From: Neopestalotiopsis rosae
Taxonomy: Eukaryota > Ascomycota > Sordariomycetes > Amphisphaeriales > Sporocadaceae
Assembly (NCBI GenBank): GCA_023078685.1
Contig: JALGAS010000001.1
Coordinates: forward strand, 4,836,001 to 4,900,000
Direction: 5' to 3'
Length of the DNA: 64,000 nucleotides
Position 1 is the first letter of the stretch. Each line of letters begins with the position of its first letter. A model generated the notes under the pieces. The model saw only the letters and a program-made list of their open reading frames with translations, was not told the DNA's origin and searched no databases. Made by a program: the position numbers and the translations under genes. This document shows positions 12,214 through 23,616 of the stretch, piece after piece.

Positions 12214-13351
12214 GAATCATGCCAAGATTTAGTATGTTGGGCAGAGAGGTGCCTGGAATAGGAACTTGAGGACAGTATGTGCTTACTCAGAACAAAACAA
12301 CGTAGCTGCACCCCATTTATAATGCGCATGTGAATTGATCATTCGGGAATATGTCGTTAATTTAATTGCCGCGAATCGGCAGCGCAGGATAGAAGGCTTA
12401 GCTATAGTGAAGGGTCCAACTCCGTTGAAACGCTGAAGTCCAACGATTGAAGGTTGTGCCGCCTTGGTATTGGTCATCTTGTGAAGTTATTGGTGAATTT
12501 TAGCGTAGGGCTGAGACTTTATATAGCGTACCGACATGAAGTGGACGTGGTCGGTGATATGTGCCGCTTTTCCGTAACTGAGGTCTCGATATTTTTGGAA
12601 TGGCCGTGTAAAGCTTCTTCTGCCGTCCCTTAATGTTGGCAAAAACATTCGACTTAGCCTTCAACAAAGCATTCTTGGCATGCATGCTATTCAAGTGGTG
12701 TTCACAGCCACCAAGATGAAGGAGTGTTCGATGTATCGTATTGACAAACAGACTTACTGCAAGGCAGTCAGAGATGGATGCTATCGATGCTGGTTTCGTG
12801 TCATCGAATTAGCACCGTAATGTGCGGATTTGATGGGGTTACAATGGCACGCATGCATACATAGACCGAACGTGTTTGTGCATGTTGCACAGTCACTTAG
12901 AACGTACCAAGGAACGAGACAGTATTCAGCGCCAACTGATCCTGATTCCCGACGAATTTATATTAAAGCAAGTTGGGTCCTAGGGCAATGCAGAGTCATC
13001 CGGATCGGTTGTGAACGTATGACATGCTGTTTTGGTTCAAATTATACCGATGCTTAATCACTGGCAACCGCTAGTAGTCGTGGCCATATCAATTTAGCCT
13101 AGGTACAAAGCCATCGAGATAGGTTAACTTGCGTCCCGTGCCGTCCGTAACCCAAAAATGCCCCGACACCTCAGCTGTTGCTACGCACACAACCTTTTTC
13201 CCCACCCTACTTGTCGCAGAGGTCATCTAAGCATCTCAAGGGACTCTTGGCTCTCCGTCGGCAGGTGGCTTGAGTTTGAGAGGAAGTCTTGAGCATGACG
13301 CCGCGAAACCATATTTAGTTTGTCGAATACCAGGCCGGCCATGAACTTCTC
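12214..13351. other. Intergenic
   Basis: Contains the lectin promoter, with a TATA-like element at 12315-12321 read on the minus strand. Short open frames here have no motif or splice support. Nothing else is supported. Confidence 0.5.
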
Positions 13352-14149
13352 CTATTGGTAGTACACGGCGCTGGGCGGTGTGTAAAACACATACCAAGCT
13401 TCGTCATTGTCGAGTTCAACGTAGAAATCGTTGTCGAGCATGTCAGTTTGTATCTTCATCCAGTCCTCAACATCCCCTGCATCCTCCCAACCCCGAATAA
13501 TGTTGACATACGGACGTCCAGCACTCGGCGTCGTGTCTGTAGCATTGGGGCCGGCGGCCATGCTGAGCAGCGCAGGCTCGTCCACCTGGATGAAGAACGA
13601 GTACCGCGACCCACGGCCGTGCTGTTCTCCGTCAATGTTCCAGCCCGGGTTCTCAGCGCGGGCCCAGTCCCGGAACCTGCGCTTCAGCTTGCCGCGTGGT
13701 ATTCCGTCGAGGTGTGTTTGGTCTTCAATAAAGACCCAGTCCATCTTGTTGGCAATATCAGGCGCATCGGATCTGGCGACCCGCTGCCGCGCCGTTGACA
13801 CTACAACCGATTTGAAGTTCTCCCAGGCAGCATCGAGCTCAGGTCTGTAGCAGGTTCGATAGACGACCAAGCCCCATTTCGCGTCCCCAGCGTTATTGAG
13901 CAGCCACTGAATCCTGCCTTCGGCGGAGAGATTATCCCACTCATCCATGCCAATAGATGCCGTTGGTTGCTCCGGACCTTGCAGTGGCGGCTTCGGCGAT
14001 GAGAATGACGACGTGATGGGCCGTACGAGATGAGCTGAGGTAGTGATAGATTTTCCCTGGTGATGCACAACAGGGCGTGTCAAAACCTTTGCGCTTGGTT
14101 TGCACCACGTAACAGACTTTTTGATGACACGCGACGTTTGGCTCCTCAT
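13352..14149 (-). CDS. Uncharacterised fungal protein, possibly mitochondrial
   Basis: Single-exon frame of 265 codons with coding-like composition. The first 45 residues are rich in Arg, Ser, Thr and Lys with almost no acids, which resembles a mitochondrial presequence. An acidic, Trp-rich region follows with WGLVVYRTCY, MDWVFIED and DWARAENPGWN. I know this layout (WG-V-YR-x-Y near the start, DWVF-ED in the middle) only from hypothetical fungal proteins and assign no function. An internal Met at the start of MDEWDNL is an alternative start. No membrane segment is seen. Confidence 0.65.
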   Translation of the reverse strand: MRSQTSRVIKKSVTWCKPSAKVLTRPVVHHQGKSITTSAHLVRPITSSFSSPKPPLQGPEQPTASIGMDEWDNLSAEGRIQWLLNNAGDAKWGLVVYRTCYRPELDAAWENFKSVVVSTARQRVARSDAPDIANKMDWVFIEDQTHLDGIPRGKLKRRFRDWARAENPGWNIDGEQHGRGSRYSFFIQVDEPALLSMAAGPNATDTTPSAGRPYVNIIRGWEDAGDVEDWMKIQTDMLDNDFYVELDNDEAWYVFYTPPSAVYYQ

Positions 14150-15322
14150 CGTGAGAAGTAGGGCACAGTGGCTGAAGTTGCACGTGCGTTCTTTATGTGG
14201 GTGATGAAGGAAAGCGATAAAAGGGCACGATGAGACGCAGGTAAGGGTCTATGCAAGGTCATCACCATGTAACGAGGAATGTATAAGATCATAAACTCAG
14301 TAGGCTGGCGGGAAATTGTGATGCAAGGGAAATTGTTGCTCGGGCCAACTGTCGTAGCACTGATCAGTAAATTCGGAGCACTTTGCGCCTCAGTGCCATG
14401 TGCACTAACCGATTGTATGTCTCTGCATGGGTGCCGTATAGCAATCTGGCGGGGAATTCAAAGTGTTGTTCTTCGATCCCTTTGAGCATTTTAATTGTGC
14501 GTTTTCAAATCCTCCAAATCTCCCTACTGGGACCTGTAAGTAATATGACTATTAATAGTAGTTATTATTCATTTTGGTTCCCCTTATCTTATGTGATTTG
14601 AAGCACCGAGTTTTGGTGGAAACCGACCATCGTGTGGAGACTGGAGACCCGGACAGTCTACCAAGGGTAGCCACTATATGTAGCCAGGTTTTAGAAACTG
14701 CAGTGCATCAATTCCAAATTCAATCTTGTTACTTGACCAAGGCAACGGTTCTCCACAACTGACAACTGTATACGACCACAGCTTGTGGGCCTCGCGAATA
14801 CAAATGTACATACTTTCGGTACATCCAAACGCACATCCTATTACAAGACCCCTCCAACCGCCGCCCTTGTATCGGATTGTGCCGAGCAACAGGCAATTCT
14901 CCAAGTTCTGCGAATGGCTGTCCGGCATGATCCGACTTTGATTTCCAATGGATGAGCTTCAATCTAGTTGTATTTGAGTCAAACTAACAGCACTGAAAGC
15001 ACTTTTCCTTACAAAATCTATCGTATAGAGGACTAAGACCTTCACTAAATGCAACAAAGTTTGGCGGCGCACGTGATGCATGCTTGTGGGGGCGGGGTTC
15101 AGCTGAGCAGGTTGTCAATCGACCACGTAACGATGTCCTCCTCCCGCCACGCAGAGGCGAGGTGACACCTGTCAATTCGGTAAAGAGCCTCTCAAAGTCC
15201 CCTGGCCATCTCACTTCGGTGTCTCTCAAACCATCTAACGACTTATTATTCCTAATCGCGCCTAATCGCGCCCAAAGAACCAACCCAGAACCTATCTAAA
15301 GATAACCCTTCCAAGCATCACG
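14150..15322. other. Divergent intergenic region
   Basis: Separates the uncharacterised minus-strand gene from the Gfo/Idh gene on the plus strand. It holds an exact 10-bp tandem duplication (CCTAATCGCG twice, 15251-15270) just upstream of the oxidoreductase. No gene is supported. Confidence 0.5.
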
Positions 15323-16587
15323 ATGTGGGGTATGAAACCGACGAAGAGTACGAAGGGTGGCCGCATTGTCAAGATCGGAATCATAGGGTCAGTCAGAAAG
15401 ATACTCAAGACTTGATTGCTCGATTGAATGCTAAACGATGTGTAACACAAGATGCGGCCTCGTCACACAAGTCGTCCACGTGCCTTGTATGAACTCATTG
15501 ACACACCTTTTCCAAGTCACATACCTCTATGATGTCTCTGAGGATGCCATGAAGCACAGTCTCGAAAAGCTCGCGGGCAACTCGAAACCCAAGACGACTA
15601 TGAACGTTGAGGAATTGTGCAACTCACCTGAAGTTGATCTGGTTCTGATTGCCAGCCATCACGCCTTCCACGCATCACAGGCCTTACTGGCGCTGCAAGC
15701 CAACAAACACGTCTTTATTGAAAAGCCCATTGCCTTGACTTTACAGGATACCGACCGTATCATTAGTGCGGATAAGGCTGCGGGCGGAGGTAAAGTCATG
15801 ATCGGCTACATGAGGAGGTATGCTGCGGCTTTTGTAGATGCAGTGAAAGAGGTCGGCAGCATTCAACAGATACGTTATGCTCGCGTTCGCGACATTATTG
15901 GACCGAATTCTGTTTTTGTGGGCCAGTCTGGCACGTTTCCCAGAACCTTTACCGATTACCGAGAAGTGGATGCTGAAGCACTACGCCAGAAAACGAGGGA
16001 TGATATTCAGCAAGCCCTTCAGACCGAGCTAGGAGTTACTGTCACCAAGGAGACGGATATGATGTGGCACACGCTTTCTATGCTCGGCTCACACGATTTG
16101 AGTGCCATGCGGGAAATTCTTGGCATGCCAAAAGGTGTCATAGGGTTCTCCCCCTGTGCTACTACTGGCTCGCCGTTTTGGAGGTAAGAAACCAATACCG
16201 CGGCCGAATTTGCGAAGCTGACCAAACAGTGCAATATTCCAATATCCCAACTTTGCCGTAGCGTATGAGTCGGGTGTCGACCAGGTGGCACGGTTCGACG
16301 CATCTATAGAGATCTTTGGCGATACAAAGACTGTCAAGGTGTGCATAGATACCCCGTTTGTCAGAGGTCTGCCAACTACCATGGTCGTCAAGGAGACTCT
16401 ACCAGATGGATCGTACCGAGAATCAACTATTCGACGAACATATGAGGACCCATTTCTGCTCGAGCTACAGGAGATGCATAGATGGGTCACTGAAGGAAAG
16501 GTCCCAAAGACGACCCCGACAGACGCGCGACAAGATCTAGAGATTTTGGGAATGCTGATGAACGCTATTGTGCCATCAAAGGCGTGA
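15323..16587 (+). CDS. Gfo/Idh/MocA family NAD(P)-dependent oxidoreductase
   Basis: Three exons, 15323-15387, 15452-16183 and 16230-16587, make 384 residues. Exon 1 supplies the first Rossmann strand (RIVKIGIIG), and the first splice completes the glycine loop as GIIGCGLVTQ. The conserved FIEKPIALT (the EKP motif holding the cofactor and catalytic Lys) lies near residue 120, and HAFHASQALLAL is the preceding helix. The C-terminal half is the alpha/beta substrate domain of this family, ending at PSKA. Members oxidise sugars, inositols or related cyclic alcohols, or reduce imines; the substrate cannot be inferred. Short 64- and 46-nt introns have normal borders. It is cytosolic, with no signal peptide. 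Confidence 0.9.
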
Positions 16588-17375
16588 GGCTATGACCGTG
16601 CTACAATGACATACTCCTTGCCAGTAACGTAAAACATTTACCGTCAAAATTATGGCCATATGCTTCAATCAGAGCTTCTGGGCAAGGCAAAGTAGGATAA
16701 AGCTCATTTCAGAGTACGCATCAATTGCCGCCATTTCATCAGGCTGTGTCCGCAAAAGTGGGAACCCCACGCCATGCTGAAGTTCGTGTGAAGATGTGTA
16801 CCGCACAGCAGGGACACACACTCATGCTTACTCACTAACACTGCACCAGTCTTGATATGTGGTTGGATGTGACCCTGGATGAGGCTACAAAGATTATATT
16901 AATGACATCATGCTCCATCTCCTCTTTCATTCCATACGAGGTTCACCGGTCGTAAAGGGAGAGCTTGAAGAGATCTTGCCCCTGAATCTAGTGTTGAGTG
17001 TTGTCATAGGCTCAATATCTTCGAATTGGAAATGTAACGATGGGGCGGAACATCGATGAGGTTGATTTTACAGGCTCATTCACCGAAATGTTTGGGGGTT
17101 CCTGCGTCAACTGCAATGGCGACGAAAAAGATCGTGCAAGAACATGCCAATTGGGGGCCAGCCTCGCATACAACTGCAAACTCAATAATTCGGGGCCCAA
17201 AAGAACGACTGTAGAGCCCATCAATAATCCGTCCATAGTGTATATGAACCGCCCCAGCTAAATATGACTGTCTCATTCGGCACCAGGGTCGGCAACATTC
17301 CCAACACTGATTGCTCATTTGAGAGGCACTCCACTTCATAGTTCTTTTGCAATCATCTCAAAAAAGTAACCTACA
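16588..17375. other. Intergenic
   Basis: Contains the terminator side of the oxidoreductase and the promoter of the cysteine-rich membrane protein. Overlapping small frames on both strands at 17012-17339 have no family signature. Nothing else is supported. Confidence 0.5.
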
Positions 17376-18306
17376 ATGCGTACCCAAAATCTCATTGTTT
17401 GTCTTCAACTGGTTTACCGAGCGATGTCTACCTGCTACGACTATATTGGCAACACGTGGCAAGGCGCATCTCCCTGCGACAGCAGCACCAATCGGCCATC
17501 CATTTGCTGTAACAAGGGTGATTATTGCACATCAAATGGATTGTGTCTGAACGCAGGATTGGACAACTCGTTCTCGCAGCAGGGGTGTACTGATAGTAGC
17601 TGGTCAAGTTCGTGCGAGAGATACTGCGATACAAGCTCCCGTCGTGAGTTTTCCCCCATCTAGTCTTCGCCTTGGCTCGAATAACAGTCTCATCGCTTCA
17701 ATCGAAGAACCGACAGGCTATGTGTATATTTTCCATTGCAGCTCCGGGTTCGGTGGTGACAACACCTACTGTTGTGGGCTCAACAGAAGTTGTTGTGATA
17801 GTTCTAATGCGACTTTCGCATTGGCGCTCATCACGTCCCTTTTTCCTGCTCCGCAAAGCACCAGCTCATTAACCACTACTACGAGAACCGCTGATGGGAC
17901 CGGCGCGACTAACTCACTTTCGACGACCACGACTTCTACCGACGAAGGAAGCTTAACTCCAACCCCCAACGAAGGGCAAGGGGTTAGCAATAGCAAAAGT
18001 CTTTCCATTGGCTTGGGGGTTGGGATTCCTGTCGGGTTGATCCTATTTGGCGCGATAGCCTTTCTCGGCTGGCGATTGCGAGGATATCGCCGAGTCTTGC
18101 GAGAACAACCAAAGCAAGAGACTACAACGTGGTCACAGCCGAGCGAGTTCCAGGGTCACACTGGACAGTACTACACACATGAGATCAACCCAGTGAACCC
18201 AACCAGCGTCGCTGATGGCTGGCCGGCGGAGTTCGAGGGAGTTCGGTCGCCAGTGGAGGTTAATGGGATCGGCCCACCAACAGAGCTTCGAGCCTCCAAT
18301 ACATGA
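17376..18306 (+). CDS. Cysteine-rich ectodomain, single-pass membrane protein
   Basis: Two exons, 17376-17643 and 17708-18306, give 288 residues. The N-terminal part has a Cys pattern seen in fungal surface proteins (TCYDY, SICCNKGDYCTSNGLC, GCTDSSW, NTYCCGL-RSCCD). A Ser/Thr-rich linker follows, likely O-glycosylated. Next is one transmembrane helix (about residues 190-212) starting IGLGVGIPVG and ending in Arg-rich RLRGYRR. The cytosolic tail is polar. The layout resembles fungal wall-sensor-like proteins, but no WSC domain is recognised. The acceptor at 17707 was chosen because it alone keeps the frame and the Cys motif. The leader (MRTQNLIVCLQ) is weak, so the start is less certain. Confidence 0.75.
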
Positions 18307-18475
18307 TTGAGTGGTTGCTTTTTTTGACAGCAACGGTATATGTTGCACGATTGTTATTTACAAGGAAATCGTATCCAAGTCATGGAACCTTCTTATGTAT
18401 CAACTAAAATTGCATCTTCTGTTAAAGTCTGCGTGAGCAGTACATCACTCCAAATTGCACTCTACCCTGGTCGTC

Positions 18476-20307
18476 TCAAGTCTCAGTAGACTCAACATGC
18501 TCCTGCATGACGACTTTCGTCTTGCAATTGTTCTCCATGGCGACCTCGTCATCCGCCGAAGATCGGTCATTATGCCAAGCCCTCTTCTTCGATTCAAAGA
18601 CATTTGATATATCCTCCAATGACTTGCCTCGAGTCTCTGGTACAAAAAGTACCATGACTACGATTGAGATTGCCAAGATGATGCAATACAGTATATAGTA
18701 TCTCCACGTGATGCTCTCGAGAGCGATCGGGTTGACGAAGAGGTTGAACATGAGAGACACATTGCTTAAAATGACTGTCAGGTTTAATGCCATTTGTCGA
18801 TTTTGGAATGGCATGATCTCTGCCGGATAACCTGAAGCACATATCTCAATTAGTACAAGACTTTTCGGACTGAATGACCTGCCAACTCTGTTTGCACTTG
18901 GGCAAGGAATGAAAGGTATGGAGTCGGCGAGGAGCCATATAGGGACAAGACTCACCAAAAGTCATTTGCGATAGAGAAATGTCGTAGAAGAAATAAAAGA
19001 TGAAGATGAAGGCAAGGACTCCTTCCTGCCGCCACGTCGTTCTTTTCCATGTTGAAGTAGGCGCATATAGTCCAGGCAAGGTAGCTGCAGAACATTCCGA
19101 TGCTGGAAGTGATCCAGAGAGTGCGCCGTCCCAGCCGATCAACAGACAGTGCTCCCGACCAGGCGATCACGGCATTGTACAACTGAAGAATACCGTTGAT
19201 GAGGGTTTGCGTGCCCGAATCAGTGATTCCAATCGACGTAAGCACGATGGAAAGATAGTAACCAGCAACAGCATTGCCCGCCCAATTGGAGAGCAGAGCA
19301 ATGTAACAGACGACAAAGAGCCGCTTTCGATCCGCTGCGGTGCGCCAGAGCTGGAATGAGGAAATGTTTAGTTCGGGCCACAAAAACACACATTGAAATG
19401 GCAGGGGACCACTTACTGATGATACTCCTACAGCTTCTTGTCCGTGATCGTCACCTAGATTGCGCTCGATAGCTGCCATTTCGAAAGCCACGAGGGGAGA
19501 GTCCGGATCATTGCCACCGTGGTACTTGACCAGGATCTGTTTGGCTTCCTCCATGCGTCTCTTCGATATGAGCCACCTAGGCGACTCAGGAAGCCACCAG
19601 ATAAAGACTATCTGCACAGCTGGGATGGCCGCTTGAAGCAGTGAAGGAAGTCGCCAGGACCAAGTGGAGAAGGAGAGACCTCTAAATGTGCCATAGATCG
19701 TCCAGCTGGAAATAATGGAGCCCAAGTAGAACAGTGTGAAGCTGAGATTCGTCAGCTTTCCTCGATGGGTTGGGTATGCCGTCTCTCCGATGAGCGCAGG
19801 ACATGGTAGAAACGAAGTATTCATGCCAAACCCGACAAGAAAACGGGCGACGATGAACATGGCCATGTTCTGGGAACAAGCTTGTATGACGGAAGCGCAG
19901 ATGACGATAATCACACCAATGACAATGACTTTCTTTCTTCCGATTCGATCGGCGAGGGGTCCCATAATGCAGCAGGAGAAGATCTGTCAACACGATAATC
20001 AGCAAAAGATATTGTACAAAAGTGCGGAGTGTGCGTACCGATGCAATTGGCACCACTGCATTCAAGGTTCCCAAAACACTCGAGCTTGGGTTGTGAAAAT
20101 ATTGTTTCCAGTTGTCAAGCGCTTGCAAACCATTCATCATGCTGGCGTCAAATCCCAAGCCAGCTCCAGAGCACAAGGGATCAGCATCAACAGATTCAAG
20201 TGCAATAAGTGCCTCTGTCTGTACCATGGCAGTCCGGTCTGTGGTAGCACCTCTGCCAGCTCCAAGCCAACAATGGCAATGTCTTCGGGGCGAGGCGGAG
20301 GACCCAT
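18476..20307 (-). pseudogene. MFS sugar-type transporter broken by two frameshifts
   Basis: Exon-like blocks are 20039-20307, 19417-19983, 18956-19350 and 18476-18831, all with clean splice borders. They spell a 12-helix sugar-porter family member. Landmarks are LPWYRQ before helix 1, GFDASMMNG, LADRIGRKKV, GRFLVGFGM, PESPRWLISK, DRLGRRTL and PETRGKSLEDI near the end. The frame breaks twice. Near 20161-20171, within helix 1, one base is missing between IPCAL and AGLGFDAS. Near 19018-19028 one base is extra, between EKNDVAA and GVLAFIFIF. A downstream ATG could start after the first break but would lose helix 1. It is divergent from the dioxygenase gene at 21145 across an 837-bp promoter that carries the shared CTCGCGCGAGTT element. 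Sequencing error is the alternative to true decay. Confidence 0.75.
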
Positions 20308-21144
20308 GATGAAGTGTAGTGACTGGCTGTCGCGTCTTGAGTACAGGCGATGTTTTGGAATAAGGCAGAAATGGACTCGTTTGTATGTTCAGAAAATGAC
20401 CAACTCTCAGCATATGTGAGCAACAGTGGCACGGAGGCCGATCTCAAGACGCAAATGTAGTATCGTCTTACTGGGGCTTTTATCGACCAGCAAAAGGTTG
20501 AGCAAGGCCTGCTCTCTATCAGCTGGCGAAGCATTGAATTACTGCTCCTAGAATATCAAATGACAGCTGGATCCGTAAGTAAGAGCCAACCATGTCCGTG
20601 GCTTAACAATCGTCTCCAATTTTTGAAATTCCAGCCCGCTAATTGAATGCTTAGCGTGGGGAAAGTCTGGGGGACTTGAGACTGAATGGCAACTAAGGCT
20701 GTTGTGGGGTATGGGGAAGATACCGAAGTACGTACTGAACCCACCGCGTGCTGGAGGGTGGCTTGTATGTTATGCTGGGCACTAGTCGAGATAGTTAGAG
20801 CACTCAAACTCGTGCGAACTCAAGCGGACTCGCGCGAGTTTTCTAATACACATACGCGTACACCACGTCAAGTTCGATGAGTCTAGAGACTGACTCCACA
20901 GCCAGTGCATCACATGGCTGTCGGTGGACATCGGCAATCCGTCGAAGGTTGGGGAGTGAAGTCCATGGGGGCGTTTGTACTTGCCATCGACCTTATTGTC
21001 AGATACTATGATATTCATCGCCACACAGAAGGGCATATATATGCAGTCACATATTGATAGTCACGGTTGCCCGATTATTGATGTCCGTATAATTGATATC
21101 ATCGACACCTTATCTTTCATCCGAAGAATTCCCAGAGTATCACC
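20308..21144. other. Bidirectional promoter, transporter/dioxygenase
   Basis: Non-coding region between divergent genes. It holds the paired elements described at 20807-20840 and no other supported feature. Confidence 0.6.
20807..20840. promoter_or_regulatory. Paired operator-like elements, copy 1
   Basis: AACTCGTGCGAACTC (20807-20821) is the exact reverse complement of the 15-mer at 29767-29781. CTCGCGCGAGTT (20829-20840) is an exact copy of 29760-29771 and contains the 10-bp perfect palindrome CTCGCGCGAG. Both sites lie in promoters between divergent genes. The TCG-N2-CGA symmetry suits a binuclear zinc-cluster regulator; the nearest such gene is at 24455-26940. Binding is inferred. Confidence 0.65.
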
Positions 21145-22267
21145 ATGTCTGCACCCGCCCCCAGTCTTGAAGTCAACGGTACCTTTACGTACGGTGACTG
21201 GCGAGACGGCTTTTTCAAAGATGGCTACACCATTCTCAAAAATGTCATTCCTGCAGACAGGGCTCTTTACTATCGCACAAAGATGCTTGACTGGCTTTTA
21301 TCTTTTGGCAACGGCTTCGACATTGATGATCCATCAACCCATACTCTTGATCACTTGCCTATCAATTTCAAATCCATGTATCTTAACTACTGTGCCGCCC
21401 ATGAGAAATTCATGTGGGAGGCCAGAACGTAAGGTTTCCCCCTATCCTGCGGACTTATTACTGCTGGTAATTTCTGACCCGTACCGAAACAGTGAGCCCG
21501 GAGTCATCAAGCCGTTTGAGGAACTGTGGGGCACCGACGAGTTACTCGTCTCCTTTGACGCCTTCAATGTGACTCTTCCCCAGCAGAAGGATCTCGATTT
21601 CACACCTTGGCCGCATGTGGACCAGTCGCACGAGCGCCAAGGCCTAGCCTGCGCGCAAGGTCTGCTCAACCTCGGGCGCGCCGGTCCCGAGGACGGTGGC
21701 CTCCTGCTCATGGAAGGGTCCAGCATGTTGTTTGAGGAGTTCTTCAAGACCTTCCCGCCAGCTGAGGGCGACGTCGACAAGACCCGGCAGTACGACTTTT
21801 TCGGCTTCAAGGAGGAGCACGTCAAGTGGTTCGAGTCCCGGGGCTGCCACCTCAAGAAGATTTGCGTCGACCCCGGCGACCTGATCATCTGGGACTCGCG
21901 CACCCTGCACTACGTCCGGCTCCCCGAAAAGGACGCCCCCGTCCGCACCGTCATCTACGCCTGCTACACGCCCCGGGCGCTGGCCACCGAGTCTGATCTC
22001 AAGCTCAAGGCCGAACTCTTTCACCGTTTCGAGGGCACCACGCACTGGCCGCACTGCAATATCTTTGGCCACGGCAAGGCCAAGAGGAACGGGCAAGTCT
22101 GCCATTTGGAGCGAGATGAGCCACTAGAGAAGCCGGTAGTGACCGACAAGATTCTGAGACTTGCCGGTGTAAAACCGTACCCATCCAAGAACATCAGCGT
22201 CCCAGAGGCCGCCACTGATGAGTCGGTTGCGAAAAGCTCCATCCTGGAGCAGACTGTGTCTGCCTGA
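21145..22267 (+). CDS. Phytanoyl-CoA dioxygenase (PhyH) family Fe(II)/2-oxoglutarate enzyme
   Basis: Two exons, 21145-21428 and 21493-22267, encode 352 residues. The start gives MSAPAPSLEVNG, a typical family beginning. The longer upstream frame from 20975 is rejected as leader plus retained intron. The iron-binding facial triad is visible as His136-x-Asp138 in WPHVDQSH and His234 in TLHYV. The 2-oxoglutarate-binding Arg lies in PVRTVIY about 13 residues later. WDSRTLHY and the LLMEGSS strand are family features. Such fungal enzymes hydroxylate or desaturate small molecules, often in secondary metabolism or catabolism. It shares a bidirectional promoter with the broken transporter. GC content is noticeably high in 21600-22060 compared with the flanks. 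Confidence 0.9.
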
Positions 22268-22483
22268 GAAGGTGCCTGTATAGCAAGTAGGAAAGGCAAC
22301 GACTCTTCCAACTTCATGAAGTAGGGAAATCTAACACAACAAAAAGAACATGAAAAACAAAAATATCACGATGAAGATATTTTTATAGTCAAATAGTCGA
22401 TATGCAAGTGAGTCCGTCTGCCTTGAAAGAGAATCAAATATCATTGTAATCGCTTATTGTAGGCGACGCCGTCAGTGTAGCCA

Positions 22484-23616
22484 TTAGACCACCCATGCTA
22501 AGAACAAAAACAATGATGCTGCCCAGCCCACACGCGTTGCATTTGCGGCACTGTTTCTAGGTTCATCGTTAGTATAGCGTTACATGGGGTTCTGCGACTG
22601 GATAGCCATACTTGGTATCAGATGACGAACTTGATCCTGGGTTGTTTTCAGGGTCTGACGAGTTCCAGCTGTTGGTCTCGTACCCAGTCCAGCAAGTAAA
22701 CCCCTGGTAGAGGTCGGTGTCATCGCCGGTGAAGTTGAGTGAAGCCCAAGCTGCTCCCAAGGCTGGGCAACTAATATTTCCGGTGGACTCGACTCTGATA
22801 TATTTAACGGACTTGAGCGACGGAAAATCGATTCTGGAAAGATGTGAGCGAAAATCTCAAACGCCATCTAGGAGAGTTCAGCCGCGTCTCGAGGCGGAAT
22901 ACACATACTGATCGAAATGGCCGTCGAGGTATATCGCTCCATCAATGGTAGACAATGCTGGCAATGATATGTTGCGGAGTTCATAACTACCTGCAATGGC
23001 GAGATCTCCAACCATGGTGCTGAGTTTCCTGATCGTAGTGAAAGTATTAGCGACTTGACGTAACATCTCCCGCGCGAGACCAGACGGTAGTACCACGGCT
23101 CAGAAAGCCAGAGGCTGCCATCCACGGCTGTAGCTATCTGACCAGTAAGATACAATGCGGCACTTACGGGAACGAAATGCTCGTCAGGTTGTCAACGTAG
23201 CCGAACAGCATTCCGCCGGTCGTGATGTCGACGAGGTCGGGCATGGAGACGCTGGTCACGCCATCGTCCACCCTATCGGAACCCTTGAGCTTTGGCCCGT
23301 AATATCCAGAGCTCATTTGATACAAGGACTCGACACCAGCCATTTCGAATGGGCCCGTGAACGTGTGATCGATGAAGAACAAGGTGCTGTTGAGGTTTGG
23401 ACACGTCTTGTAGAAGTCTATATCTGTCGAGTTCTCAATTGAGATCATATAACCATCATCACACTCCCGAGCATCCACACCTGATATAGAATCATTCAGT
23501 TAGTCTATCTATGTTGCGCATCTGAGATGGGTTGGCGTTGGTTCACTTGGCTTACCGGATAGGACATTGATTGCTGTCAGGCACGCTCCGAGGAGCACCA
23601 AACTTGAGCCAAACAT
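22484..23616 (-). CDS. ECM33-like GPI-anchored cell-wall protein (receptor L-domain type)
   Basis: Five exons on the minus strand: 23556-23616, 23168-23480, 22909-23028, 22612-22833 and 22484-22556, giving 262 residues. Residues 1-21 are a signal peptide. Two leucine-rich receptor-L-type repeats follow (DNLTSISFPKLSTMVGDL, LRNISLPALSTIDGAIYLDG, IDFPSLKSVKYIRV). A Cys-containing C-flank (ISCPALG, GFTCWTGYE), a Ser-rich stretch and a hydrophobic tail (GWAASLFLFLAWVV) then form a GPI-attachment signal. The last intron contains a perfect TACTAAC branch site. Intron 2 is unusually long (139 nt) and gives a false impression of a frame break. The protein is shorter than yeast Ecm33 (about 430). Role: cell-wall organisation at the outer membrane face. 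Confidence 0.82.

Noticed and set aside
18640..18660. AAAGTACC word as another copy of the cluster element
   Set aside because: It lies inside transporter coding sequence and matches only eight bases.
20975..21144. Longer start for the dioxygenase
   Set aside because: The long frame reads through the leader and an intron in another frame; ATG 21145 with a 64-nt intron gives the family protein.
23029..23167. Apparent frame break in the ECM33-like gene
   Set aside because: A 139-nt GT-AG intron from 23167 to 23029 joins SISFP to KLSTMVGDL in frame, so no lesion is needed.
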